Source of the DNA: Parabacteroides sp. Marseille-P3160
GTDB lineage: Bacteria > Bacteroidota > Bacteroidia > Bacteroidales > Tannerellaceae
Reading direction: 5' to 3'
Assembly: GCF_900162725.1 (NCBI RefSeq)
Contig: NZ_LT799418.1
Location: 2,666,100-2,730,099, forward strand
DNA: 64,000 bases
The number at the start of each line of letters is the position of its first letter. Within the stretch, counting starts at the first letter, position 1. Made by a program: the position numbers and the translations under genes. This document shows, one piece after another, positions 18,759 through 27,389 of this stretch. The notes under the pieces are model-generated. The model worked only from the letters and a program-made list of their open reading frames with translations. It had not been told where the DNA came from and made no database searches.

Positions 18759-19829
18759 TTAGTTTACAACGATTACCGGCGTTTCATGCGCCAGGTTGAT
18801 ATTCCCTTCGTAGATAACGCTGTCTCCTTCGGAAAGCCCTTCGGTGACTACATAATCCGTTGAGTTTTCCATACCGGTTTGTACATAGTTCCAGATCGCT
18901 TTTCCGTCTTTCGCCGTGAAAACGACCTTCTTATTACTTCGTAACACCAGCGCCTCCTTGGGCAATATCAGTTGCTTCGGAATCAGCCGCTGAACCTTAA
19001 CTTTTACATTCATGCCGTCATACAGTTTTTCCCTGTTTCCACCTGTTAGGAAGGCTTTCACGCTGACCATTCCGGTTTTATCTACCGCCGGATTAATCTC
19101 CGTGATACGCCCCTCAATGGTGCGGTCGCTGATGGAGTAGGGAAGGATGGAAACTTTGTCTCCATTGTTAATCAACGGCAGTTCGTTTTCCAGAATTTTG
19201 AAATTCACTTCCACTTGATTTCCTCCCATAACCGTACAGAAAGCATCGGTTGTAGAGGCGGGATTGTATGCTTTGGAAGATAGATTGGCTACTATTCCTT
19301 CGAAAGGGGCATAGAGCACTGCCTTCTCCAACTGGTAGGAAGCCAATTCATATTGCGCCAGGCTACTGTTATAATTGCTTCTTATTTTGGCGATATTCAT
19401 CACCTCAGCCGGTACCCTGGCTGAATCCTTCAGGCTGTAACCCTGACTGATCAATACATCCTGTAGCTCCAGCCGGGCTTTTTCCAGGTTATCCTTCGCC
19501 TGGGCGAGGGTATTTTTCAATTTGAATTCATCCAGTGCGGCAATCTTCTGCCCTTTGGCGACATGTGTCCCGTTTTTTACATAGACGGCGGCGATCGTTT
19601 CGGTCGATTCGAACTTTAGTTCTGCCCTTTGAAGCGCCGACAGGGTACCGTTGGAGATCAATTCGTGATGGAAATCCGAGTAGACCAGCCGTTTGGCCTT
19701 TACCCTGTTGGGTTCGTCCGGCAAGACGGTAGATACATTTTCTTCTTTCCCCCCTTTCTCTTTGGAAGAAGAGCAGGAACAAACGGCACAGGATACTAGT
19801 GCGCAGGCAATAATCGTAGCTGTTTTCAT
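18759..19829 (-). CDS. RND efflux adaptor (HlyD/membrane-fusion lipoprotein)
   Basis: Periplasmic adaptor of ~356 residues. The ATG at 19829 gives lipoprotein signal MKTATIIACALVSCAVCSC with lipobox Cys; an ATG 12 bases upstream is also in frame. The barrel-sandwich hybrid (VKNGTHVAKGQKIAALD), alpha-hairpin (~100-160), second lipoyl half (YAPFEGIVANLSSKAYNPAS) and beta-barrel domain (DGMNVKVKVQRLIPKQLILPKEAL) are in order. It starts the efflux operon and is preceded by a three-box TTCTTAC operator, so the pump probably belongs to the regulon proposed for the two-component system at 57-59 kb. Confidence 0.93.
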   Translation of the reverse strand: MKTATIIACALVSCAVCSCSSSKEKGGKEENVSTVLPDEPNRVKAKRLVYSDFHHELISNGTLSALQRAELKFESTETIAAVYVKNGTHVAKGQKIAALDEFKLKNTLAQAKDNLEKARLELQDVLISQGYSLKDSARVPAEVMNIAKIRSNYNSSLAQYELASYQLEKAVLYAPFEGIVANLSSKAYNPASTTDAFCTVMGGNQVEVNFKILENELPLINNGDKVSILPYSISDRTIEGRITEINPAVDKTGMVSVKAFLTGGNREKLYDGMNVKVKVQRLIPKQLILPKEALVLRSNKKVVFTAKDGKAIWNYVQTGMENSTDYVVTEGLSEGDSVIYEGNINLAHETPVIVVN

Positions 19830-19925
19830 CGGGTAATTCATATATAATTCAATTCAAACCGGTTATTTCATCTTGTCTTCTAAAAACAGAGTAAAAGTAA
19901 GGAAAGGAAATAGGATTTACCACAT

Positions 19926-19960
19926 CTAATTCTTACTCAATTCTTACTCAATTCTTACTT
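19926..19960 (-). promoter_or_regulatory. Tandem 11-bp operator (3 boxes) upstream of the efflux operon
   Basis: TTCTTAC on the plus strand at 19930, 19941 and 19952, joined by TCAA, so read GTAAGAATTGA towards the gene. Spacing is exactly one helical turn, typical of OmpR/PhoB-family dimers binding direct repeats. A TACTTTTA (-7-like) follows ~30 bp downstream. Identical sites lie before four NVEAL genes and lepB. Confidence 0.75.
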
Positions 19961-20025
19961 TTTTGCTTAGGGAAGCACTTATTTATTTTAACTTACATTT
20001 CTCATAGCTTTCATAAGCCTGTAAT

Positions 20026-20060
20026 AGGCGCGTGAAAATTACGGATTATTCGTAATATAC
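20026..20060 (-). promoter_or_regulatory. Promoter with embedded palindrome, copy 1
   Basis: ATTACGGATTATTCGTAAT at 20038-20056 is an inverted repeat (ATTACG/CGTAAT). On the minus strand it lies between a TTG (-33) and TAATTTTC (-7-like), so it has the geometry of an operator inside a promoter. The same block, with flanks, occurs at 25548-25566. Confidence 0.5.
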
Positions 20061-20170
20061 ACAATTCTTTTTCCTTTTTTATTTTATAAAGAATTCGTAC
20101 TACTAAAGGCTCTGGAATTAACTTAGGCCATGGTTGTAATTCTTTTTTATTTTTGTCCATCGTTCAATAT

Positions 20171-22735
20171 TCATAGAGTCGATGGTATACTATTAAACAA
20201 ACCGATCCTTCCGTCAGAAGTAATCGATTCGGCATCGATACTAAATTTACGACATCTGCTGTTATTATAGAATCGGATTTTTGCATATCCCTCTTTATCG
20301 GTACTTACTGAAGGATTCCAATATAATGTACGACGATAATCCGGTTCCGGTGAAAGTTCGGAATAGTTCGGACTGTAAAATTCTTTTTGTAAGCTGTATC
20401 CTTCCAGTTTGGTTTTTCTTACTCCTTTGCCTGCCTCTGTCGGTATCATACCCTCAGGATAAGTTTCAATAAATACCGCACAGCCATATAATTTGTCTAC
20501 CTGAAACGGAGAAAGAAGCGGATCGGCATATCGGCACATGACTGATAATTCTTCGTTAATATAGATTGATTTGATGGCTCCGACCCTTATTATCTTATAT
20601 TTGTCCGACCCTTTAATATCCGTCCGTTCATAATTAATAACAAAAAGCGGAAGTTTTCCTTTATATAATACATACTGTTCCCCTCTATCCCATATAACGG
20701 AAAAATATCTATTGATAGTTTTCAGAAAATCATGTATGTCATCGCCAATATATTTACCACGGTCTTTAATGTCGTCTAATTCCGACTGAACATCATAATA
20801 GGCAATCGATTTCGATCTATTATTATAAATGTCTTTTTCTCTACTTCTTTTTTTAGCACTGACTACCACTTCTTTTAACCGATGAATTTTCTTGTCAATA
20901 CCTACTTTTATCAAAGAATCTTCATTAATGGAAGAAATCGTGTCAAGGTCTTCAAGTATTTCTGTTTCCGCAGCTTCTTCTTTCCAGGCTTCGGCCATAT
21001 TTATTTGCATTTCATTATACCGGTATCTTTTTGGCATAGGAGTAAAAAGTCTGTCTAAGATGATTCTGTAATCCTTTTTCTTCCCTTTTTCCATTACGGC
21101 CAATATCATATCCCATTTCCCATATACATCCGAAATGAAAGAGAATCGTCCAAGACTATCTGTCACCATCGATTCAATATAACTGGCTGTCTTTTCATCT
21201 CCTTTCTTAAATAAGGCTAAAGATACATCCACATTGGGTTTAGGCACTTTTTTTACAAAAGAAACCACTTGTCCCTGTGTTTCTATCCCTTGTTCAGGTC
21301 CGTATTTTAATTCAAAGGCTTCTTTCCCCCTCATTTGATCCCATAAATAACGACGCCAACCTTGCACCATCAGTAACAGATCGAGTGCAGTACGATGTGT
21401 ATGGTCGTTCGCCTCGAAATAATAAGAGGGATTGCGAACATAACCCTTAATTTCCGACATCAACAACAGGTCTGTCAGAATATTATGCCCATATTCCAAT
21501 TCATTCATACCGTCTTTCACCGATAATGAAAATGTCGTTTGAACCGGATTCTTCGCTTTATCCGTGACGGAAAATTCCATATCAACCAATTCGTAAGGTT
21601 CATACGTCTCTTTCTCCGTTCTTGCTTTAATCTCTAAAAACTCATTCTGCCCGGCAAATATCAATCGGTCACAGAGAATCTCTCCTTTGCTATTGAACAG
21701 CACAATTTGGGAGACTCCCGGAGGTAATTGTGTTTTATCAATTTTAAAACGAACGTCCTCGTCACCGGTGACGTCGACAACATAAAAATTTTGTCGTCGC
21801 CCTCTGCTTAATACTGCCATGCCAAGCATATCACCTGGCGTATGCTTGTTCTTGCATGCGGCTATTTCGATACTGTCTGCATACGATAAATTATCGACTC
21901 TCAGGACAAATCCCTGTGGCAAGGCGACAGGCATATCGAACTTGTATTTCTTATCTTTATAGTAAACTACAGCTTTTTGTTTCTCATTGCCGGGCAGATA
22001 AGTTAAAACTCCTCGTCCTTCATGCAGAACAGAGAGGGGAGTTATCTCTTCTCCTGCTTCATTAACAATAGCTCCGGTTATTTCTATAGGATTGCCATAG
22101 GCATCCGTTGCTTCAAAGGCGACCTTCGATTCAATGCCCTGAACCAAATTCCCTCCTTCCGGAAAGAATTGCAAATTTACTTTTTTCTCCTTTTGAGGTT
22201 TTTCCCGCTTCATCGGATAACCACCAGTACCGTATCTTCGCATGTTTTTTTCTTCAAAGCGACCTTCTTGCTTAGGCTTGTCGAAAACAGGCAACAATCT
22301 CGAAAAGATAGCGTCTTCCCTAAAATTCAACATATACTTGGTATAGGCCCGGACTTCATAAAAACCCGAATAAAACGGAAGTGAATTCAAGGAAAAATCA
22401 CCATGGCATTGCCCCTTTTCTATTTTTAATATTCGCTTGTCAATCATTTCCCCTCCCGGATTCAACAATTCTACATACAAAGTTTTGCTTAATTCGGTAG
22501 CTTTATATAATCCGGAAGCCACAATGTAGCATTTGAACCAGATATTGTCTCCTTGGTAATAACCCGTATTATCAAAATGTAAATAAACCTTTTCCCGGGG
22601 TATATATTGGGAAAAGTTATCAATAGCATGGATATAATGAGTTAACTTACCGATAATACTGTCTGTACTTTGTCCCGAAACTTGAAAACAAAGCAGGCAT
22701 AAGAAAAGGAATCCTATTAATCTATTAACTCTCAT
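20171..22735 (-). CDS. Large MG2-domain / TonB plug-like envelope protein
   Basis: About 854 residues from the ATG at 22735 (signal MRVNRLIGFLFLCLLCFQVSG). Residues ~30-150 resemble the MG2 (macroglobulin-like) domain: PREKVYLHFDNTGYYQGDNIWFK is a hallmark of these Bacteroidetes proteins. A middle segment LQFFPEGGNLVQGIESKVAFEATDAYG is a further Ig-like domain. A degenerate plug-like segment follows (RLKEVVVSAKKR...DDIHDFLKTI...YGCAVFIETYPEG). No barrel follows, so it is not a transporter by itself. It is downstream of a TlpA-like gene (50-bp gap) and two propeller lipoprotein genes and probably belongs to that operon. Role unknown; likely periplasmic or surface. Confidence 0.8.
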   Translation of the reverse strand: MRVNRLIGFLFLCLLCFQVSGQSTDSIIGKLTHYIHAIDNFSQYIPREKVYLHFDNTGYYQGDNIWFKCYIVASGLYKATELSKTLYVELLNPGGEMIDKRILKIEKGQCHGDFSLNSLPFYSGFYEVRAYTKYMLNFREDAIFSRLLPVFDKPKQEGRFEEKNMRRYGTGGYPMKREKPQKEKKVNLQFFPEGGNLVQGIESKVAFEATDAYGNPIEITGAIVNEAGEEITPLSVLHEGRGVLTYLPGNEKQKAVVYYKDKKYKFDMPVALPQGFVLRVDNLSYADSIEIAACKNKHTPGDMLGMAVLSRGRRQNFYVVDVTGDEDVRFKIDKTQLPPGVSQIVLFNSKGEILCDRLIFAGQNEFLEIKARTEKETYEPYELVDMEFSVTDKAKNPVQTTFSLSVKDGMNELEYGHNILTDLLLMSEIKGYVRNPSYYFEANDHTHRTALDLLLMVQGWRRYLWDQMRGKEAFELKYGPEQGIETQGQVVSFVKKVPKPNVDVSLALFKKGDEKTASYIESMVTDSLGRFSFISDVYGKWDMILAVMEKGKKKDYRIILDRLFTPMPKRYRYNEMQINMAEAWKEEAAETEILEDLDTISSINEDSLIKVGIDKKIHRLKEVVVSAKKRSREKDIYNNRSKSIAYYDVQSELDDIKDRGKYIGDDIHDFLKTINRYFSVIWDRGEQYVLYKGKLPLFVINYERTDIKGSDKYKIIRVGAIKSIYINEELSVMCRYADPLLSPFQVDKLYGCAVFIETYPEGMIPTEAGKGVRKTKLEGYSLQKEFYSPNYSELSPEPDYRRTLYWNPSVSTDKEGYAKIRFYNNSRCRKFSIDAESITSDGRIGLFNSIPSTL

Positions 22736-22799
22736 ATTTAATGAAATCATAAAAATACTATTTTATGATTATAGTCAGAATAGCATTCGTTTTATTCGT

Positions 22800-24248
22800 T
22801 CATTTACTCCATCGGGCAAGTTTTTCATATAGGGTATCGGTCTGTTTTAATGCTGGGGCATTACGCTCCACGATATTACCCGCTTTATCAATGATCAAAT
22901 AATGAGGAATATAGTTACCGAACTCTTTATAAATAGCCTTAGATAGCGCCGGACTTGCCAACAGATGGTAGCCTTTCAATTTGTAGTGTCGGATCGACTT
23001 TTCCCATCTTTCCTTATTTTCCGGTTTGTCCGTAGAGATATAAAGGAAAGCAATACCCAAGTCTTTGACCTTTTCCTTTATCCGAGGCAAATAAGGAAAT
23101 TCATTGAGGCAAGAGCCGCACCATGTTGCCCAAAGATCTACATATATCACTTTCCCTTTTAACGATTTCATGGCATCCGCTAAAGAGTGAAAAGAAGAAT
23201 CGCATGGAAGGATGTGATAATCGCTATCGGAGGCATCCGCTATCATGGCAGCATTAAAACGGTGATTCTCCTCAATTCCGGCTTCCAGAAACGACTGATA
23301 GGTATTCCCGGGGAAGCGTTCCTTCAGCAAATCATAAAGCTCCGGAACGATCGGATCATAGGTTTTATAACAAATATCCTCATTGATCAACGATGCCCAG
23401 GCATATTCCAGATTTTTACCGTTCAGATATTTAGCCAGTCTTTCAAAACTATCGAAAGAGGCTTTTCTGATGTTTTCGAGATTCCCGTTTTCCAATTTAT
23501 AATCCAGTGCTAAAAGAGCGTCCAACAGAAAAGAAACCTCACGGAAGGATGAGAAATAGGGCGTATCGACCGACTTATCCATCCAATTTTCCAAAGCTTT
23601 TTTCCAATCGGCGGTTTGCAACGAGTCCGGCACATAGAACAATATTTTATACATAAATGCCAAACGGCTTCCCAAATCCAGATGGGTAAGCTGCTCATCA
23701 ACAAAAGCGGCCTCGAGACCGGATCCTTTTATTTTCTTTTCGGCTTCCGTCTTTTTCCCATCCAACAGCTTTATAAACTCCGGCAATGAATTTGTTTGAA
23801 GAAGCAGATCATTACCTGGTTTTCTTATAATTAATTGGTTGCAATAATCCAGGTATTGCTCCGTTTTCTGCAAACAACGATTATAGTCTGCATTCGTTCC
23901 CCGGAAAGTGATGCATTCTTCCGAGATAGCAACCGTGTCCCGGCTGCCGGGGGTGAAATGCAGGGGCAGGACGGTCATTATCGTTTGATTCATCTTTGCT
24001 ATATTCAGGGTGACGGATTTACCGATAGAAAACTTCATAAAAAAGAGACCCGTACGATCCGTTTTTGCTGCGGTACTTCTGGCAAACCCCTGCTCATAAT
24101 CCGATAAATACTCCGTACCAGAAAACCAATACATAAATTCCTTATCCGGCAATGTCGTAAGCGTTAAGGACGCTTTATGCTGTGCCGGCAAAGAGAAAGT
24201 TATTACAAATTGTAATAACAAGATGAAGTATAACTTTCTTTGTTTCAT
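22800..24248 (-). CDS. TlpA-like thiol-disulfide oxidoreductase with long N-terminal domain
   Basis: 482 residues with signal peptide (MKQRKLYFILLLQFVITFSLPAQ). The first ~330 residues are a helical/beta domain of unknown function found before thioredoxin domains in Bacteroidetes. The C-terminal ~140 residues are a thioredoxin fold: KVIYVDLWATWCGSCLNEFP (active site CGSC), ISTDKPENKERW, and cis-Pro region GNYIPHYLIID. It probably reduces or isomerises disulfides in the periplasm. Same strand and close to the MG2/Plug gene. Confidence 0.9.
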   Translation of the reverse strand: MKQRKLYFILLLQFVITFSLPAQHKASLTLTTLPDKEFMYWFSGTEYLSDYEQGFARSTAAKTDRTGLFFMKFSIGKSVTLNIAKMNQTIMTVLPLHFTPGSRDTVAISEECITFRGTNADYNRCLQKTEQYLDYCNQLIIRKPGNDLLLQTNSLPEFIKLLDGKKTEAEKKIKGSGLEAAFVDEQLTHLDLGSRLAFMYKILFYVPDSLQTADWKKALENWMDKSVDTPYFSSFREVSFLLDALLALDYKLENGNLENIRKASFDSFERLAKYLNGKNLEYAWASLINEDICYKTYDPIVPELYDLLKERFPGNTYQSFLEAGIEENHRFNAAMIADASDSDYHILPCDSSFHSLADAMKSLKGKVIYVDLWATWCGSCLNEFPYLPRIKEKVKDLGIAFLYISTDKPENKERWEKSIRHYKLKGYHLLASPALSKAIYKEFGNYIPHYLIIDKAGNIVERNAPALKQTDTLYEKLARWSK

Positions 24249-24397
24249 TTATATTCTATATTTAAGGTTAACTTAGAACTTTCATTCGTTCCTCTTTTCA
24301 TACAAAGAAAAGAAAAAAAGGAGTATCCCATGAAAAAAGAAGTATCCCAAGGAGCCCCTAATGATGTACTCAAAATTGTTATCTACAGACATTATAC

Positions 24398-25510
24398 CTA
24401 TTCGGGTATTGGGTATACAAAGAAAGGATCGTCATGGTTTGTGGATAACAGGTACAGTTTTTTATTTTTTTCGTCGACTGTAAAATATCCCCATTGATCC
24501 AATTTATACCTATGGATCGGATTGCCGTTCCAATCATACTGTTCTACATAGATATAATGTTTCTTTTGATTATTTTCCTTCCAGACTTCGGCGGGCGTTC
24601 GTCCGCTATACAAAAAATAGACATATTTCTCCTGCGGGCATACCCCCCAATAATGCGTTACGTTCTGATCCATGCCGTCTACCTTATATATCGTGTTTTC
24701 GTCATACTTTTCCCGTTCGAAATCGATCGTTCTTACAGCCCGGGCATCCATATCCATAAATTTCAGGAGTTTAAAATACTTGTAAGCATATACCATCCTG
24801 TTTTGGGAAGGATTGACGGCAAAATCACCGATATAGGCCGTCCACGATTTTATTTTAGGGTTCAATCCCAGATCGAAAACAAGCTTTGTGCCGATTGAAT
24901 CTCCGGTATTATGTGTCCGGAAAATACTTTTTCCTGTCGAACTGGTTTCGGCATAGATAAAATCAGCATCAGCGATATTCTTGATGTCTTTATCACTGTA
25001 CATACGGCTTTGTGCTTTTGTAAAAGCATATGGATAGGAGCTGATTTCCCCTTGCCGGTCAACCTTATACAATTTCTGGTTAGTGCTCTCAAACAGATAG
25101 CAAAGCAAAGTCGTATCGGGTGTTTCTACCAAACGGGGAGATCGAAACTCATCCGGACCGTCCCCAAATCTACCCTTGTATCCGAGAAATTTCATCTCCG
25201 GTAGGCGGAATAACATGAGCGACCTGCCGGTTTTCAGCAGCAGTTGGTCGCCTTTGATCAGTGCTTCTGCTTGATTAATCTGGAAGATAACAGTATCCGC
25301 AATGACTTGTTCCCCCTTTAGTTCGATATCCGGACCGAAAGGATCCTTGTCTTTGTAAAAGATATCTCCACCCTCGAGTTCCGGTATCTTTAACTCCTGT
25401 GCCATCCGGGCCGTATCGTTTTGATCCGTTTGTTGTCCTGAACTTTGCTTTCCCGAACAGGAACAGAGAGTAATCAGCGAACATAACATAAAATAACAGC
25501 CTGTTTTCAT
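24398..25510 (-). CDS. TolB-like 6-bladed beta-propeller lipoprotein (BF3164 type)
   Basis: About 370 residues starting at MKTGCYFMLCSLITLCSC, whose lipobox ends at Cys18. An upstream ATG would add 11 residues in front of the signal peptide. The propeller repeats include YKGRFGDGPDEF, the G-x-GP-[DG]-E motif shared by all propeller proteins of this window, and a C-terminal YVEQYDWNGNPIHRYKLD blade with the family's WDWxGxP motif. Lipid-anchored and exported; no catalytic residues evident. Preceded by the palindromic promoter at 25546-25575. Confidence 0.82.
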   Translation of the reverse strand: MKTGCYFMLCSLITLCSCSGKQSSGQQTDQNDTARMAQELKIPELEGGDIFYKDKDPFGPDIELKGEQVIADTVIFQINQAEALIKGDQLLLKTGRSLMLFRLPEMKFLGYKGRFGDGPDEFRSPRLVETPDTTLLCYLFESTNQKLYKVDRQGEISSYPYAFTKAQSRMYSDKDIKNIADADFIYAETSSTGKSIFRTHNTGDSIGTKLVFDLGLNPKIKSWTAYIGDFAVNPSQNRMVYAYKYFKLLKFMDMDARAVRTIDFEREKYDENTIYKVDGMDQNVTHYWGVCPQEKYVYFLYSGRTPAEVWKENNQKKHYIYVEQYDWNGNPIHRYKLDQWGYFTVDEKNKKLYLLSTNHDDPFFVYPIPE

Positions 25511-25545
25511 CTTCGGTAGTTTTAAAAGGTTACAATAAGGCATGA

Positions 25546-25580
25546 AAATTACGGATTATTCGTAATTTATGCAATCCTTT
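25546..25580 (-). promoter_or_regulatory. Promoter with embedded palindrome, copy 2
   Basis: ATTACGGATTATTCGTAAT (25548-25566) with minus-strand TTG (-33) and TAATTTTC (-7-like) placed as at 20026-20060. About 35 bp before the start of the propeller gene at 24398-25510. The ~50-bp similarity to the efflux-operon site extends into the flanking T-rich sequence. Confidence 0.5.
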
Positions 25581-25611
25581 TTCATTTTTATTTTCTTCCG
25601 TACCCTTAAAC

Positions 25612-26817
25612 TTATTTTTTACATTCATAATAAAAAATAATTGGGTTGGAGTCTGGTGTTAATGTGCGTATTTTATCTATTTTGTCTAAGTCCGGAACTA
25701 AATAGGGTATTCCATCAAGAAACATAGGAATTTGTTGATTATCAACATAACCATAAATCTTATTTTCATAAGAACACCCGATATTTTGAAGTCTAAAATT
25801 AATAGAGTATAATAAGTCATTGATCAAAAAGTTTGTACATTGAGTTTCTCCCGTTTTTTTATTATAAAGAACATACGTTGGAATCCCTTTTTTATAATAT
25901 TTAAAATAAATAAAATCTCCGAATTCCATTAAGTTCGATACATCGTGAGCTATAGAATGTTCAAAGAAATAGGGGCTTTCCAAAAAATCAGAATTGTTCT
26001 CTCTTACTTTTTTTATAATATCTTTTGTAACCCATTCTTTAGATTTTATTACCAAGTATGGTCTGATTTTACCCTTATCAATTGTCATAACTGTATCCAT
26101 AAAAAATTGTGTATATTTTGGACTACCTTGGTTTCTACAATAGAAAAAACTTTCATTTTTAAACGTAAATGCATTATAATCACAATTATAAATTGATACA
26201 TTTAAGTATTTCTCTAAAGATAACCCAGTTTGTAAATCTATTTCTCTCAGCATATATCTTTTATCGGTTTCTTTATCATAGAAAGCATCTCCAAATAATT
26301 TACCGTCTTCATATTGAATATGTTGTATGCTAATTCCCTTTTCTTTTATTCCGATTGCATTGATATATTCTCCTGTTTCTATTTTATATTTATTAATTCT
26401 TCTCGACTCTGGGTCCATCAGGTATATTCCTTCTTTATTTTCATCAATGGTAAAATCGGAAGTGGCTATATACTCCCCCGGAGCTTGGCCAATAGAACCT
26501 ATTCGTCTGATAAAACGGCCATCTTTATTAAAAACCAGTACTCCTTTTATGTATTGTTTATCTAAAATAAATATCTTATCTTTCCAAATTTGCACGCCAT
26601 CGATATGGCCGAATAAAGATTCTTTATTGGTTTCCAAGAGAATGGTCTTAACATTCCTAAAATAAGACGAAAGTTTGATCGTATCTTGTTTTGTTGCTTT
26701 ATCAAGATCGACTACGTAAAAATAGGAAGTTAGTCCATCAGAATATTTTTGATCTTTATTATCTGAAGAACAAGAGTATAAAATGGAAATGCAAAGTATT
26801 AAATATAGTTTTTTCAT
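25612..26817 (-). CDS. 6-bladed beta-propeller lipoprotein
   Basis: About 401 residues from MKKLYLILCISILYSCSSD (lipobox LYSC). Contains the propeller motif FNKDGRFIRRIGSIGQAPGEY around residue 110 and the ending DSNPIIFYYECKK, close in form to ENPILVLYK of the gene at 48628. Function unknown; such proteins are exported lipoproteins, often in series as here. Very AT-rich compared with the metabolic genes. An in-frame ATG 33 bases upstream is rejected because it would displace the signal peptide. Confidence 0.82.
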   Translation of the reverse strand: MKKLYLILCISILYSCSSDNKDQKYSDGLTSYFYVVDLDKATKQDTIKLSSYFRNVKTILLETNKESLFGHIDGVQIWKDKIFILDKQYIKGVLVFNKDGRFIRRIGSIGQAPGEYIATSDFTIDENKEGIYLMDPESRRINKYKIETGEYINAIGIKEKGISIQHIQYEDGKLFGDAFYDKETDKRYMLREIDLQTGLSLEKYLNVSIYNCDYNAFTFKNESFFYCRNQGSPKYTQFFMDTVMTIDKGKIRPYLVIKSKEWVTKDIIKKVRENNSDFLESPYFFEHSIAHDVSNLMEFGDFIYFKYYKKGIPTYVLYNKKTGETQCTNFLINDLLYSINFRLQNIGCSYENKIYGYVDNQQIPMFLDGIPYLVPDLDKIDKIRTLTPDSNPIIFYYECKK

Positions 26818-27208
26818 GTACCAATATTTTATTTTTAATATTAATGCCATTTCTATTATTTAACCTTTAGATGATGGCCTTTTAATAGGTAATGAATTTG
26901 TAACTGGATTTCAATTTAAGTAACTCTCGCATTTTTTTACAGAATATATAGCTCTTTCTATTTTTTCCTCCATGGCATTAGATTAACGATTTTATTAGAG
27001 GAACAATAAAAAAAGGGTTTACCCTAATATGTTTTTGTCAACAATAGTTAATGCGGACCTTTCTTGTCTTTATAAATTTAAATTCAGGGAAATAATTATC
27101 GAAACAATAAATATTGTTTTCTTATTCATAATTCTTTTACTTTAAAGAGAACGATCACGTCATTATCATCTTCTTTTAATAATAGATCTACTCTCCGCTG
27201 AACCTGTA
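26818..27208. other. AT-rich gap with decayed coding sequence
   Basis: About 390 bp before the next gene. On the minus strand a 19-codon frame MNKKTIFIVSIIISLNLNL then stops; what follows its stop in frame (RQERSALTIVDKNI) faintly resembles an NVEAL leader. A second short frame, MEEKIERAIYSVKKCESYLN, follows. I treat both as possible remnants only. No operator boxes or strong terminator seen. Confidence 0.35.
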
Positions 27209-27388
27209 TCATAATAATAAAATTGGAAGAGATTGATCTGGTATAGAGATATTAGAGATTCTCATGTTAGAATGTAGAATAAAAAAAACAAGGTGATTCA
27301 TATTTCCCCAATTCATTATTAGCAAAGGCATTATATACGATGCTATAAAAATAAATATGATGATATATTTATCGATATTGTCTTTCAT
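27209..27388 (-). CDS. Small hydrophobic membrane ORF (59 aa) coupled to the propeller gene
   Basis: The ATG lies two bases after the TGA of the propeller gene (TGAAATG), which suggests translational coupling. The product begins MKDNIDKYIIIFIFIASYIM and is one long hydrophobic segment followed by a short polar tail. No homologue recognised. The sequence just downstream remains open in other frames for ~40 codons (…VQRRVDLLLKEDDNDVIVLF…), so this may be the start of a longer gene broken by frameshifts. Confidence 0.4.
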   Translation of the reverse strand: MKDNIDKYIIIFIFIASYIMPLLIMNWGNMNHLVFFILHSNMRISNISIPDQSLPILLL

Positions 27389-27389
27389 T

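Larger units (their letters stand above)
19842..20170. other. Control region of the RND operon
   Basis: No gene. It carries the three-box 11-bp operator (19926-19960), a palindromic promoter also found upstream of the propeller gene at 24398-25510 (20026-20056), and a CTAAAAACAGAG motif (~19877) that recurs upstream of lepB (~39649). Confidence 0.7.

Noticed and set aside
24240-24497. 85-codon plus frame with an internal MKKEVSQGAP start
   Set aside because: Overlaps the 3' end of the propeller gene and the upstream gap; no homology seen and no promoter.
26950-27150. Additional NVEAL gene (MNKKTIFIVSIIISLNLNL)
   Set aside because: Stop after 19 codons and only faint resemblance afterwards; no operator or leader hairpin. 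Kept only as a possible remnant.
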